From Panonychus citri (lineage: Eukaryota; Arthropoda; Arachnida; Trombidiformes; Tetranychidae): 64,000 nt of DNA. The first letter of the stretch is position 1, and every line of letters begins with the position of its first letter. This document shows positions 1-8,915 of this stretch, piece by piece. Below the pieces are notes generated by a model. The model did not search any database. It was given only the letters and a program-made list of their open reading frames with translations, and was not told where the DNA came from. Location of the stretch: contig NW_026515543.1 of NCBI RefSeq assembly GCF_014898815.1, positions 3,720,001 to 3,784,000 of the forward strand, in the 5' to 3' direction. Made by a program: the position numbers and the translations under genes.

Positions 1-2130
1 TTTGATTGTTTATTTTGTTCTCCACCAAATGAGTGGATCACTTTGAGTATCAAAATGAGAGAGTGGGGGACAGATTAGTTGGAGATTAGGTTAATCTAAA
101 AACCTTGTCAATCGTTGATGAGATGATGAAGATTAGGATATAATATGAAAGGGAAATTGAATAAACCTTGTAACGTGTTATCATATTGTCACTTTTTTGT
201 CACGATTGCACTTCCAGAATCGTCACAATTATCGTCTAGTTGATTCTTCCTCTTTTGTTTACAGTTAATTACAATTAAAAAGTAAACAATATGAATAAAA
301 ACCCATGGAGAAAAATTTACAACAATTGATGGGAAATTGAATACAATTAATTTCACATGATAATTTAATGAATATGAGTGAATACAAATCGTTGGCTCTC
401 ACAGGATATTATTAATAATATTCTGATGGTTAAACTAAATTTTTAATTGAAACAAATTTAATTCAAATTCAAGAGTTTTAAATAACCCATGACCTTAATT
501 GGAATGGAATCAGTTTAACTAATCATCTTGTTCTGTGGTCGTTAGTTAATTATCTTGATTGTTACTCTCTGATTGTGGTGGTTTATTAGGTGTGAAAATT
601 ACAATCAATCTAATTGTAATTAGTCAACAACATTTTACGTTTAGAGTTGGTGATTGATTAATATTAATAATTCATTAACTTTGATTATGATATAACTATT
701 AAGTCACGTAACGAATTAATTTCATTTTTTAACAACGTGGTTGATTAGGATTAATCTGATTTAATTAACACCAAAAGTGAATGAAATAATAAAACAAATG
801 TTATTTAATCATTATGGTAATGATTAAGTGTGAACTTTGATTGGTTGGTTTTTTTTTCTTGATTGTAACTTACTGATTAAAGATAAATGTTAATTTTCAA
901 GGAAATGCAATAATTGTTACAATGATAGTTTGTTTTATTATCGGAAATCACTGTAATAATCAACAATTAAACACAATTTAAGGTCAAATTGTTACAAGTT
1001 CACCTAACGAATGGACCTTTGAGTTTGCTTTGAATCAGTTGATCGATTAATCTTAATCACTGTTGTTTACAATATAAAATCTACTCTTACAATCAACTGA
1101 TTTAGATTCGCACATTCAAGTGTTCCAAAGACTATTAGTTAATTGTAACTATATCTGGGGAAATATGTAAACACTTAGAGCGATTATTTCTGTTAATTGT
1201 TATTGTGATTTGTTGGTAATAGCACCTAATTGACAAGGAAACTTGATTAGATAAGTAATTGTGAACAATTTGTCTGTGAATTTTGTATCTGATTGTCACT
1301 AATTGTACCTTGATTATGATTAATTTTAATCCAATGGTTGGATTAACCAAACCAACAACATGGCCTCATAGACAAATCTAATTGTCTCATCAACAACAAC
1401 AAGGTTAATCAAACAATGAGTGAACAATTATCATTTTCAAAATTAATCTGATTGTTTATTTAATCAAGATAGTTAATCAAGGTTATTTCAATTATATACC
1501 AAATTAAAATTAACCTTTTTTTTTAATTATTTCACTTTGTTATTGTTACTTTTTTACTGGTCCACTTGATATTTATAGTTGATAATTTTTCCTGTTTTTG
1601 TATTGAATGAATTACAATCATTAAATCACGGTTGTTAAAGGTTGTTGATTGTTGTTGCTATTTTACAGCAATTAAAACAAACTGGACATAAAGATAAATT
1701 AGTTAATTTCAATCAATATTAATGATAATGGGAACAAATTAAAAGCCTGATAATTGATGGCTCAAGGTATTGATATAAAAGGTAATAATACTTTCACCCA
1801 CCATGAATCGGTTTCATTTTAATTGTAATCCAATTTAAAGGTAATTTTCAATATCCTGTTGTTAAATTGTTAACCTTTAATTCACTATTGAAATTAATAG
1901 TAATCAATACATGATAATGATTCATTATTAAAGTAATAATTTAATTACAAAAGTCGATTAACTTTTTTTTTGCGTTCGAGTTTAAAAAAAAGTTTACTTT
2001 GAATCAAAAGTGATTACGATTTATTGTTTACAGCGAAAGTTTATTGAAAAATTGAGAATTATTGTAATATTAAATTATACAGCAATTAATCACCATTTCT
2101 TTCTTTCTCTTATCTTTTAATTTTTCTTTC
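1..2130. other. AT-rich intergenic sequence, no gene seen
   Basis: No reading frame with recognisable content and no splice-bounded exon was found on either strand. The stretch is very AT-rich and full of short AATTGTAATTAATC-like words, which also occur in the other intergenic regions here. It ends in a pyrimidine-rich run that leads into the left inverted repeat of the Polinton. It is probably host intergenic or intronic DNA next to the insertion. Confidence 0.55.
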
Positions 2131-2192
2131 TAAAAATACAGTTGAACCACTTTTTTCAATTTTGTCTTTCTTTTTCTCTTTCTTTTTGATAC
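2131..2192 (+). repeat. Left terminal inverted repeat of the Polinton
   Basis: The segment reads TAAAAATAC, then AGTTGA, CCAC, a T-run, CAATTTT and a CTTTCTTTTTCTC-type tract. Its reverse complement, with small indels, lies at 20083-20144. The repeat is short for a Polinton, where inverted repeats are usually 100 bp or more, so it may be eroded. The exact outer edge is uncertain. Confidence 0.6.
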
Positions 2193-2250
2193 ACAAAATG
2201 AGTCACTTTGTAACGAGACAATCTATTTATAGCCGACATATTTTCTCAGG

Positions 2251-2258
2251 TATAAATA
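2251..2258 (+). promoter_or_regulatory. TATA box of the left IAP gene
   Basis: TATAAATA starts 37 nt before the ATG at 2288. With the usual ~30 nt from TATA to transcription start, the leader would be only a few nucleotides. The same spacing recurs before other genes of the element, at 3353, 3648, 4306, 6783 and, on the minus strand, 12517. Confidence 0.6.
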
Positions 2259-2287
2259 GAGCTGACGATTTCAATTTTCTTTTAATC

Positions 2288-2849
2288 ATGGTTGAATCGT
2301 TTGACGAGTATGATCAAATAGCAAGAATACCCATACAGATATCATTACAATTATAATGGTATTGGTGGTTCAAGACCACGTCATCCAGAGTACAGAAACC
2401 CTATAACTCGTCTTGAATCATTTGTTAATTGGCCAAGGCCGGATATAGACATCGGAAAGTTAACAGACGCTGGATTTTTCTACGAAGGTAACGAAGATAA
2501 AGTAGTTTGCTTCCATTGTGACAGTGTACTTTTCAATTGGCAGACAGATGATGATCCATTCGTTGAACATGGTATACATAGCAAAAACTGCTATTTTATG
2601 TATGTAAAATGTGGTTGCGATTTTCCTTTACGTTGTGTTTTAGAAACTAAACCACAAATACCAAAACCAGAACTACCGAGAGTGGATATCGGCAGATACA
2701 AGTGTAAAATCTGTAGAGAAAAGGAAATTGGTTGTATTTTCCATCCTTGTGAACATACAGTGTCTTGTACGGACTGTGCAATTGATCTTGATTCGTGTCC
2801 AATTTGTAAAACTAGTATTCGAAAAATACGTTTATCACTAGTTGATTAA
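2288..2849 (+). CDS. Inhibitor of apoptosis protein, single BIR + C-terminal RING (one frameshift)
   Basis: This is a viral-type IAP. A BIR domain is visible from about 2400 to 2600: a GFFYEG motif, the zinc pair CFHC at 2508-2519, a W, then DDP, EH and the closing H and C. A RING finger follows at about 2700-2820, with C-x2-C, C-x-H, C-x2-C and a final CPIC. IAPs of this form block caspases through the BIR and ubiquitinate partners through the RING. The ATG at 2288 is chosen because of its TATA box. The first ~12 codons are in a different frame from the BIR, so a one-base indel lies near 2320-2325. The stop is followed directly by the ATG of the TBP-like gene (TAA then ATG), suggesting joint expression. 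IAPs are known accessory genes in arthropod adintoviruses and baculoviruses. A second IAP lies at 14168-15038. Confidence 0.85.
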
Positions 2850-3364
2850 ATGGTGCTTTGTGAAGAAATTGTTATCAACAATATTGTAATATCATTTAAA
2901 TTGAATAATAAGTTGGATCGACAAATCGTGAAAGCATGTTGTCCATCTGTTGATTATCCCAAACGTTTTTCAGGAGGAATACTGAAGCTTGATGGTGGTT
3001 GTTTATTAATATTCAATTCTGGTAAGATCAATGTTACAGGAGTAAAACTTATGCCGCTGCATGAGAGCTAATTGACAAGTTTTGTGATCTTTATCCAGAT
3101 AATTTATATAAAACAGAAGCCAAGGTAGTAAATATTGTCGCACATTCGAGATTAAATTCTAATTTCAAATATTATCATCTCAATAAATTTCCTTATTATT
3201 CATATGAGCCTGAGCTATTTCCAGGTGTACATGTTAAAGTAGATAACACGAAGGTAATTTTTATCATCTTCAAAAGAACTGGCCGAGTTACTGTTACTGG
3301 TATTCGTGACATTATCGATATAGAAAAATACTTCATTCTGTTTGAACAATTATATAAAGGATAA
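2850..3364 (+). CDS. TATA-binding protein (TBP) homologue, core domain only (one frameshift)
   Basis: The product is a two-lobe TBP core of about 170 residues without an N-terminal extension. Lobe 1 (2850-3060) shows NIVISFKLN, then PKRF and FNSGKINVTGVK, matching the TBP pattern of NIV, P-x-RF and F-x-SGK-x-x-x-TGAK. Lobe 2 (3065-3364) shows VNIVAHS, YEPELFPG and IFKRTGRVTVTG; YEPELFPG is a TBP hallmark. Eukaryotic TBP bends TATA DNA and nucleates the transcription pre-initiation complex. Homologues exist in some large DNA viruses, but I do not recall one described in Polintons. The two lobes are in different frames, with the break at about 3062-3069. Its start touches the stop of the IAP gene. 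A Polinton-encoded TBP suggests promoter recognition independent of, or competing with, host TFIID; that role is inference. Confidence 0.82.
3351..3359 (+). promoter_or_regulatory. TATA box of the small membrane protein gene
   Basis: TATATAAAG lies inside the last codons of the TBP-like gene; TATAAAG begins 35 nt before the ATG at 3388. An AATAAA for the upstream transcript follows at about 3374, before that ATG. Confidence 0.55.
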
Positions 3365-3387
3365 TTTTTTCTTAATAAAAATCAATC

Positions 3388-3639
3388 ATGGACAAAGCGG
3401 AAGAATATAGGATTTGGTGCAAGAAGGTACTTTTCTCGGTACAAATATTGGTTCTATTATCAATGGTGGTAACCGCTATCGCCAATATAGTATTCAAGAC
3501 GGGAAACTTACCACTTTGGACAGCACTTTTAGGATCATCACTTGGTTATCTATTGCCGACCCCTCGTTACAGAAATTATAAAGCTGAAGATAGAAAATCT
3601 TCTCCCAATGTATCAGTTCCCTCATCAATTGTAACTTGA
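3388..3639 (+). CDS. Small predicted membrane protein, 83 aa, unknown function
   Basis: The ORF has an ATG start just downstream of a TATA box and its own spacing within the cluster. A basic, charged N-terminus is followed by a hydrophobic stretch at about residues 13-35 (VLFSVQILVLLSMVV...) and a second, weaker one at about 42-55 (LWTALLGSSLGYLL). A polar, basic tail follows. This predicts one or two membrane spans. I do not recognise the family. Its position between the TBP-like gene and the packaging ATPase, with no frameshift, supports a real gene. A virion or host-membrane role is only a guess. Confidence 0.55.
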   Translation: MDKAEEYRIWCKKVLFSVQILVLLSMVVTAIANIVFKTGNLPLWTALLGSSLGYLLPTPRYRNYKAEDRKSSPNVSVPSSIVT

Positions 3640-3647
3640 TGATTTAA

Positions 3648-3654
3648 TATAAAA
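3648..3654 (+). promoter_or_regulatory. TATA box of the packaging ATPase gene
   Basis: TATAAAA begins 34 nt before the ATG at 3682, in the 42-nt gap after the membrane protein gene. It fits the spacing seen at the other TATA boxes of this element. Confidence 0.5.
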
Positions 3655-3681
3655 TGAATAAAGAAATTAATTAAACACAAA

Positions 3682-4301
3682 ATGTATTCTGTTCATTTGA
3701 AGCATCCATTCACAATGTATGTATCTGGGCCTACAGGCTCTGGTAAGACATACTTTGTGCGAAATATGATAAACCTAGCAGAGAAAATTTGTGACCCCCC
3801 TCCAGTTAAAATAACCTACTTTTATGGAGAATATCAAAAAGAATTTAGTTCAATGAGTAATGTTACTTTTGTAGGGCTCCAGAGGATATGATTAACCAAG
3901 CCGGAGGAGCTGACCCTGAATGGATAATAATAGATGATTTGATGTTTGAAGCAGCTAATCAGAGTTTTATAAGTAATCTTTTTACACGTGGTTCACATCA
4001 TCGTAATATATCAGTAATTTTTATAACTCAAAACTTTTTTGTTAAAGGTAAAGAGATGAGAAACATTAGTTTAAATAGTCAGTATGTAGTGTGTTTCAAA
4101 AATCCGAGAGACAAATCAATGATTTCAAATATTGCGCGTCAAATGTTTCCATCAAAGATTAAAAACTTCAACAGATCTTCGAAGATGCTACATCGAAACC
4201 TTATTCATCTGTTTTTGATTTGAAACCTGACACCTGAAAAGCTTCGATTATTAGCCAACAACTTCAATGAAAATGACCCAATGTATGTTTATCCACTATA
4301 A
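3682..4301 (+). CDS. FtsK/HerA (A32-like) genome-packaging ATPase (three frameshifts)
   Basis: The N-terminus carries the Walker A motif GPTGSGKT. The Walker B motif WIIIDDLM lies at about 3919-3942, followed by a segment containing FITQN, the usual sensor region of this family. Polinton ATPases are thought to pump DNA into the capsid, like poxvirus A32. The length (~205 residues) fits the family. The reading frame changes at about 3875, again between 4161 and 4175, and again at about 4231, so the C-terminal motifs (ATSKPY, PEKLRLL, ending in YVYPL) are each in another frame. I saw no nonsense codon apart from those caused by the shifts. Confidence 0.85.
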
Positions 4302-4305
4302 TTTA

Positions 4306-4313
4306 TATAAAAG
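4306..4313 (+). promoter_or_regulatory. TATA box of the basic core-like protein gene
   Basis: TATAAAAG begins 34 nt before the ATG at 4340, immediately after the end of the ATPase gene. Confidence 0.5.
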
Positions 4314-4339
4314 AAATTGATGTTTTAACGTTATTCAAC

Positions 4340-4687
4340 ATGACAGTTGAAGGAGTCATCAAGTGTCTACCGACATTAAAGAGACTTGCTAATGAAAAAT
4401 CAAAAACTGAAAGAAATAAGTTATTAAGAAAATCAAAGTCTTGTATATTCTATGCAATTTCAGATATAAGTAAAAACACACTAAACGGAAATATACCTAT
4501 CAATCAAATACAACAAAGGAAAATTGGCAAGTTTAAGGCTCAGATAAGACTCTTATCAAGAAAGTCAGGGGTTCCTTTAAAGAAACGTAAAGAAATTGTG
4601 TATCAAACAGGTGGAGCTTTCTTACCAGCACTACTGTTACCTGCTCTATCATACTTTGGTGAAAAGTTGATTAATAAGTACATGTAA
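4340..4687 (+). CDS. Small basic conserved Polinton protein (putative virion core protein), 115 aa
   Basis: The protein is rich in Lys and Arg and ends with an LKKRKEIVYQTGGAF-like segment followed by a hydrophobic tail (LPALLLPALSYFG). From memory, many Polintons and adintoviruses carry a ~100-residue protein with this layout: basic, alternating K/R helices, a GG motif, then a hydrophobic LL-x-P-x-LS tail. Its function is not established. The basic charge and placement in the virion-gene cluster suggest DNA binding or a capsid-internal role. Its stop overlaps the next ATG (TAATG). The frame is intact. Confidence 0.6.
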   Translation: MTVEGVIKCLPTLKRLANEKSKTERNKLLRKSKSCIFYAISDISKNTLNGNIPINQIQQRKIGKFKAQIRLLSRKSGVPLKKRKEIVYQTGGAFLPALLLPALSYFGEKLINKYM

Positions 4688-4920
4688 TGAACACAATATC
4701 AAAGATGGTGTTAATTCCAGAAAAAGAATATCAATTACTTAAAAACAATATAAAAGAAGTTCAAGAAGTTGTTGACAAACCGATCGAACCTCCACTTTTA
4801 GATGAATATAAAAAGACGTTCAATAAAGCCGTTAAGGAGTTTGAAAAGATACCACTGAAAAAGAAAAATAAACAAAAAACACTCCCAATTATAAAATGGA
4901 CAAGCGTGAAGAAATTCTGA
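4687..4920 (+). CDS. Small charged protein, 77 aa, conserved-type Polinton ORF
   Basis: The start overlaps the preceding stop (TAATG), and the end overlaps the integrase start at 4896 by 25 nt. It contains KMVLIPEKEYQLL, similar in style to the K/R-MVLVP-x-x-x-Y segments I recall from small Polinton ORFs. The rest is rich in Lys and Glu with a proline pair in the middle. The function is unknown. Tight overlaps on both sides support translation by reinitiation or from a polycistronic mRNA. Confidence 0.5.
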   Translation: MNTISKMVLIPEKEYQLLKNNIKEVQEVVDKPIEPPLLDEYKKTFNKAVKEFEKIPLKKKNKQKTLPIIKWTSVKKF

Positions 4921-5969
4921 AGAATATTTATTATGACATTAACAACACTGGAAGTTTTGGTGGTGTTAATCGACTATTTGATGCTGTCAGGAGAGTTGAT
5001 CCGAGCATTGACATAAATTTTGTCAAAGATTGGTTACAAGGTCAAGAGACATATACAAATTTTCGATCAAGAAAAAAGAACTTTTCACGTTTACCTGTAT
5101 TAGTTGATAGGCTGGATGAACAATGGCAAGCCGACTTGATGGATATGTCATATTGGGCTAAAGATAATAATAATAACCGATATCTACTGGTAGTAATTGA
5201 CGTATTGAGTAGATTTGCTTGGGTTGAGTCTGTAAAAGACAAATCATCATCAACAATTACAGGTACTTTTAGGAAATTATTTGACAATGGAAGAAAACCA
5301 GAAAAGTTACAGACTGATCAAGGTAAAGAGTTTAAAAACAAAAGGTTCCAAGACTTTTGTTCAAGTGTTGGAGTTCATTATTTCACAACAACAGACAATT
5401 CGGTAAAATGTGCATTAGCTGAAAGATTTATAAGAACTTTAAGAGCAAAAATATACAGGTATATGTACCACAATAAATCAAACAGATATATTGATGATCT
5501 ACAAAAGATTGTTGATAATTACAACAATTCATTCCATAGAACAATTAAAACAAGTCCAAATTTGGTGACCAAGGACAACCAACAGGAAATAGTTCAAACA
5601 ATTCAAAGATCAATTAAATCAAGACCTAAAAAGAAGAGAACAATTAAAGTAGATGATCATGTGAAAATTCCTCTTAACCCAATGACTGGTGAAAAAGGTG
5701 CTAATCAACAATGGACTGATGAGGTGTTTAAAGTCTCAAGAGTTAAAGAGACACCTGGTCATACTGTTTACAAGCTGAAAGACTTGATGGATGAAAACAT
5801 TACATCAATTTTCTATCCAGAAGAAGTCCAAAAGGTTAAATATGACCCTAATTCAGAGTATAGAGTGGCCAAAGTACTTGATCGTGTTTATGATCGAAGG
5901 AAAAGATTATATAAGCACTTGATACGATGGGAAGGATGGCCAAAAAAGCTGAGATTAAATATAGATTAA
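4896..5969 (+). CDS. Polinton integrase (rve fold, DDE) with C-terminal chromodomain
   Basis: This is a retroviral-type integrase that would insert the element by DDE strand transfer. Catalytic residues can be placed: first Asp in WQADLMDM, second Asp in LQTDQGKEF, and Glu in ALAERFIRTLRAKIYRYM. An SH3-like basic region follows (about residues 240-320). The end (YRVAKVLDRVYDRRKRLYKHLIRWEGWP) is the start of a chromodomain, which in Polintons may read chromatin marks. The chromodomain stops right after WEGWP-KK, where the usual trailing W-x-P/N-SW segment is missing. A frameshift at about 5940-5950 or a C-terminal truncation is likely, since the following frame is open into the penton gene. 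Confidence 0.88.
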   Translation: MDKREEILKNIYYDINNTGSFGGVNRLFDAVRRVDPSIDINFVKDWLQGQETYTNFRSRKKNFSRLPVLVDRLDEQWQADLMDMSYWAKDNNNNRYLLVVIDVLSRFAWVESVKDKSSSTITGTFRKLFDNGRKPEKLQTDQGKEFKNKRFQDFCSSVGVHYFTTTDNSVKCALAERFIRTLRAKIYRYMYHNKSNRYIDDLQKIVDNYNNSFHRTIKTSPNLVTKDNQQEIVQTIQRSIKSRPKKKRTIKVDDHVKIPLNPMTGEKGANQQWTDEVFKVSRVKETPGHTVYKLKDLMDENITSIFYPEEVQKVKYDPNSEYRVAKVLDRVYDRRKRLYKHLIRWEGWPKKLRLNID

Positions 5970-6013
5970 AAATTAAGCGTTTTTACTCTTATACAAATGA
6001 AAAAATTTTTGCT

Positions 6014-6787
6014 ATGACTAATGATTGGGTTTATGTGTCGAGTACAAAAACAGTACCATTTTTTTTGAACGATTCTCCTGAAAAAATTTTAAAGAGTTTA
6101 CAACAAAGTTTTGATGAAGCGATGAAAGAGTTACCAAACGAGTACATAAAAGAGACTACACCTGCTGACTATCCGTTGAGAATCGGAACTGATAAACTAC
6201 AGATCGGTGTACACTACTTTGGTGTGGATTCTATGGGAATCTCAGTAAACTATGGACTTGACTTTCCCAAAGTAAAATGTTCAATTTTCAACGAAGCAGG
6301 CGAGTACCAGAGAGCTTTTAAATATTATCTTCAGAAAATGAATAAAGACCTTCTTGAGAATAATTTACACGGTTGCATTTATGTACCAATATTTGACATA
6401 AAAGTAAAAAAGGTCTTGGGGATTGATAAACTTGAAGATGATTGGTGGTCTTACGCAAATAAGGAAAAGTTGCTTCCTCCGTCTCTAAAATTCAATTTGG
6501 ACGCTGCAAACGATAAAATTTTTTTAATGTATTTATACACTGATATCATACGTGATCATATGATCGGTGGCACACAGGCTCCTGTACTTCGAGCTGTCCC
6601 ATTAACAAGTGGGATTTTTAAGGACATTGGGTATTGTACTTTTAATCAAAGAATATATTACCCTATTCGAAAAAACCATATTGAAAGCATAAGTGTATTG
6701 GCAACACATGATAGTGGAGATCAGGTAGCCTTTGAGGGTAAAGGAAGAATGTTTCTGAGTTTAGACTTTCGTAAAAAAGTTGTATAA
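6014..6787 (+). CDS. Penton-like minor capsid protein (single jelly roll)
   Basis: The C-terminal half matches the Polinton/adintovirus penton pattern: DIIRDHMIGGTQAPVLRAVPL, a Y/F-x-x-IYYPI stretch, and a final strand with the form GKGRMFLSLDFRK. This protein would form the five-fold vertices of the capsid. I take the ATG at 6014, where a WVYVSS-x-x-x-x-FF segment resembles the first strand of pentons. The frame is open further upstream to 5927, but that part overlaps the integrase end and looks like out-of-frame chromodomain remains. The stop codon TAA (6785-6787) lies inside the TATA box of the next gene. Confidence 0.72.
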   Translation: MTNDWVYVSSTKTVPFFLNDSPEKILKSLQQSFDEAMKELPNEYIKETTPADYPLRIGTDKLQIGVHYFGVDSMGISVNYGLDFPKVKCSIFNEAGEYQRAFKYYLQKMNKDLLENNLHGCIYVPIFDIKVKKVLGIDKLEDDWWSYANKEKLLPPSLKFNLDAANDKIFLMYLYTDIIRDHMIGGTQAPVLRAVPLTSGIFKDIGYCTFNQRIYYPIRKNHIESISVLATHDSGDQVAFEGKGRMFLSLDFRKKVV

Positions 6788-6789
6788 AG
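6783..6789 (+). promoter_or_regulatory. TATA box of the PX-like gene, overlapping the penton stop codon
   Basis: TATAAAG begins 37 nt before the ATG at 6820. It contains the penton stop codon, so promoter and coding end share bases. Confidence 0.55.
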
Positions 6790-6819
6790 ACCAACATCGT
6801 TTTCTAAACTATCATCGAT

Positions 6820-7261
6820 ATGCATCGAAAAGCTTATTGTCCTAAAGATAGTGACTTTAGTCATTACTCAAGTCAAACTGGTTCTGGATTTGGTGATATT
6901 AGAGTTGTTAGCACCACGTTACCAACGAGGGTACGGATTCGGTAGTTTTATATCAAGACTTGCTATGCCAATAATTAAATATCTTGGACAGGAAGCTTTA
7001 GATAAGGGAGTACAACTTGGTAAAAAAGTCGCTCAAGACCCAAAAATTCAACAAGCACTCAAGACTGGTGTAACTAATCTAGCATCAAAGGGTCTAACGA
7101 AACTTCAACAGAAGGTTGAGAGTATCCAAAAAGGTAAAGGAAGAAAAAGGTTATATAAAAGGAAAACAATTAAAAAGAAAACAACAGGTAAAAACAGACC
7201 AGTCAACAAGACAAAAAGAAAATCAAAGAGAACAACTCGTGACATTTTCAACAAGAAATAA
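6820..7261 (+). CDS. PX/pVI-like minor capsid or core protein (one frameshift)
   Basis: From the ATG at 6820 the frame encodes a Ser/Tyr/Gly-rich start. After a shift at about 6905-6930 it continues with YQRGYGFGSFISRLAMPII, a glycine-rich then amphipathic segment typical of adenovirus pX/pVI-related proteins of Polintons. A long Lys/Arg-rich tail follows (about 7130-7258). In adenoviruses such proteins condense DNA (pX) or link capsid and core and lyse membranes (pVI). The tail suggests DNA binding. The stop overlaps the ATG of the major capsid gene (TAATG at 7259-7263). Confidence 0.68.
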
Positions 7262-8493
7262 TGGAATTTATACACAATGAATCATCACCAGCCACTATTG
7301 CTGAGCTTGATTTATTCAAATTACCACCTACACAAACTGTTGTTGAATCAATGTATGATGTTGAATATCGACCTGTAGGATCCCTTGATGAAGCGAAAGT
7401 TTTTGAATTTGTTGTACCTTCGTCTGAACATTATACGGATCTATCAGCTTCTTACTTACATGGAAAAATCAAAATTGAGTACAAAGATCCAATACTAGCT
7501 ACAGATACAATTACACCCGTGAATAACTATGCTGTATCATTATTCGAAGAACTTGATGTTTATCTCGGAAATGTGAATGTAACGACAGGTAATAGTTTGT
7601 TTCATTACCAATCATTTATCGAAGATTTGTTTTTCAAGTATAAATCACCTGTTGATGCTTGTCAATTGATTGATGATGATAAAAGAATCAATCGAATTAA
7701 AGATTCATTTGATTTCATTCTACCAATTCATGCACCAATGTTTCAACAAGAAAAGTTTTGATTGATGGAGTACCTATTGTTTTACGGTTCAAACTGGCAC
7801 CTGCAACTTTTGGCTTAACATGTTCAAAGTCAGGATCAATTTCATTAAAGTTTGAACAAATGTCATTATTCATTAGGCGAGTAAAGTTATTCATGCCTGT
7901 TCAGATGACTATTGAACAAAATCTAGCTAAATCAATGGCCAAGTATTACTTTCAACGAAATGAAGTTAAATCTTATCACCTTGTGAACGGATTTGCTGCC
8001 AGTAGTATCGATAATGTTTACAATGGACAGTTACCACGAAGTAATAATTGGATTTGTAACTGATAAGGCATTTAATGGTGACATTACGACCAATGCATTT
8101 TCATTTAAACATAAAGACATGAAGGAAATGTCATTGGTTGTTAATGGTGTCAAGATTCCAAGTTCAGCATTCAAACCTGATTTCAAAAACAAGATTTATA
8201 TGAGAGAGTATTACAACATGTTCAGAGCTATGAATCAAGAGTTTGGAGTGCCTAAAATTAATATCAAGTACTCTGATTATGCTGACAAGTACCCATTGTT
8301 TGTGTTTGATCTTACAGATGATGGTACATTGGCAACAGACTCTGGTGCTCTCTCAATGATTAAAAGGGGAAGTGCTCGAATTGATATACAATTTACCGAA
8401 GCTTTGACTGAGGGATTACACATGATTGTATTTGGAATATATGATAGTGTGATTCAAATAAATTCAAATAGAGCTATAACAACAGATTATTGA
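7261..8493 (+). CDS. Major capsid protein, double jelly roll (two frameshifts)
   Basis: The N-terminal part shows PPTQTVVESMYDVEYRPVG, DLSASYLHGKIKI and TPVNNYAVSLFEELDVYL, the usual opening of Polinton major capsid proteins. The later parts show a YYFQRNEVKS segment, FTEAL near the end and a terminal TTDY. About 410 residues in total, which is short beside the larger (500-650 residue) proteins usual for the family. Frames change at about 7755 and about 8037, with coding sense continuing directly on either side. The stop overlaps the protease ATG (TGATG at 8491-8495). The gene order PX, MCP, protease is common in Polintons. Confidence 0.87.
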
Positions 8494-8915
8494 TGGCTTT
8501 ATCAACAATTGATATTGATAGCCATCTCAAGAGATTCTCAGAGTTCAAAGGTGTTTTCGCAATTGATAAATTACCATTTGAACTTTTTGAAAAGCCGTTT
8601 GGTATAGTAATTAATCTAGATCCTAGTTGGAAACCAGGCTCTCATTGGACTGCTCTGTTTGTATCAGAATATGGACATGGTGAATATTTTGACTCATTCG
8701 GAACTGCACCACCTGATGCTATAACTTGTTTCTTGGAAAGAAACTGTAAAAATAATTCTTTTTCTTATAATCAAAACATATTCCAAGGAGATTTGTCAAT
8801 CAAATGTGGTTATTATTGTATTCTTTTTCTCGAATCTCATTTCAATAACTTAAATTTTCCGTTAATTAAATGTAAAACACAAGTTAATGATTACATATTA
8901 AATAAATTTTATTAA
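8493..8915 (+). CDS. Adenain-type cysteine protease (maturation protease)
   Basis: This is a C5/Ulp1-like protease that would cleave capsid precursors. The triad can be read: His in GSHWTALF, Asp in YFDSFG, Gln in IFQGD and Cys in KCGYYC, in the order seen in adenovirus protease. The true ATG is 8493, overlapping the capsid stop; an earlier TTG at 8490 is not needed. About 140 residues, shorter than adenain (~200) but intact. It ends in convergent overlap with the polymerase gene on the other strand: the two stop codons share bases at 8912-8915. Confidence 0.85.
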   Translation: MALSTIDIDSHLKRFSEFKGVFAIDKLPFELFEKPFGIVINLDPSWKPGSHWTALFVSEYGHGEYFDSFGTAPPDAITCFLERNCKNNSFSYNQNIFQGDLSIKCGYYCILFLESHFNNLNFPLIKCKTQVNDYILNKFY

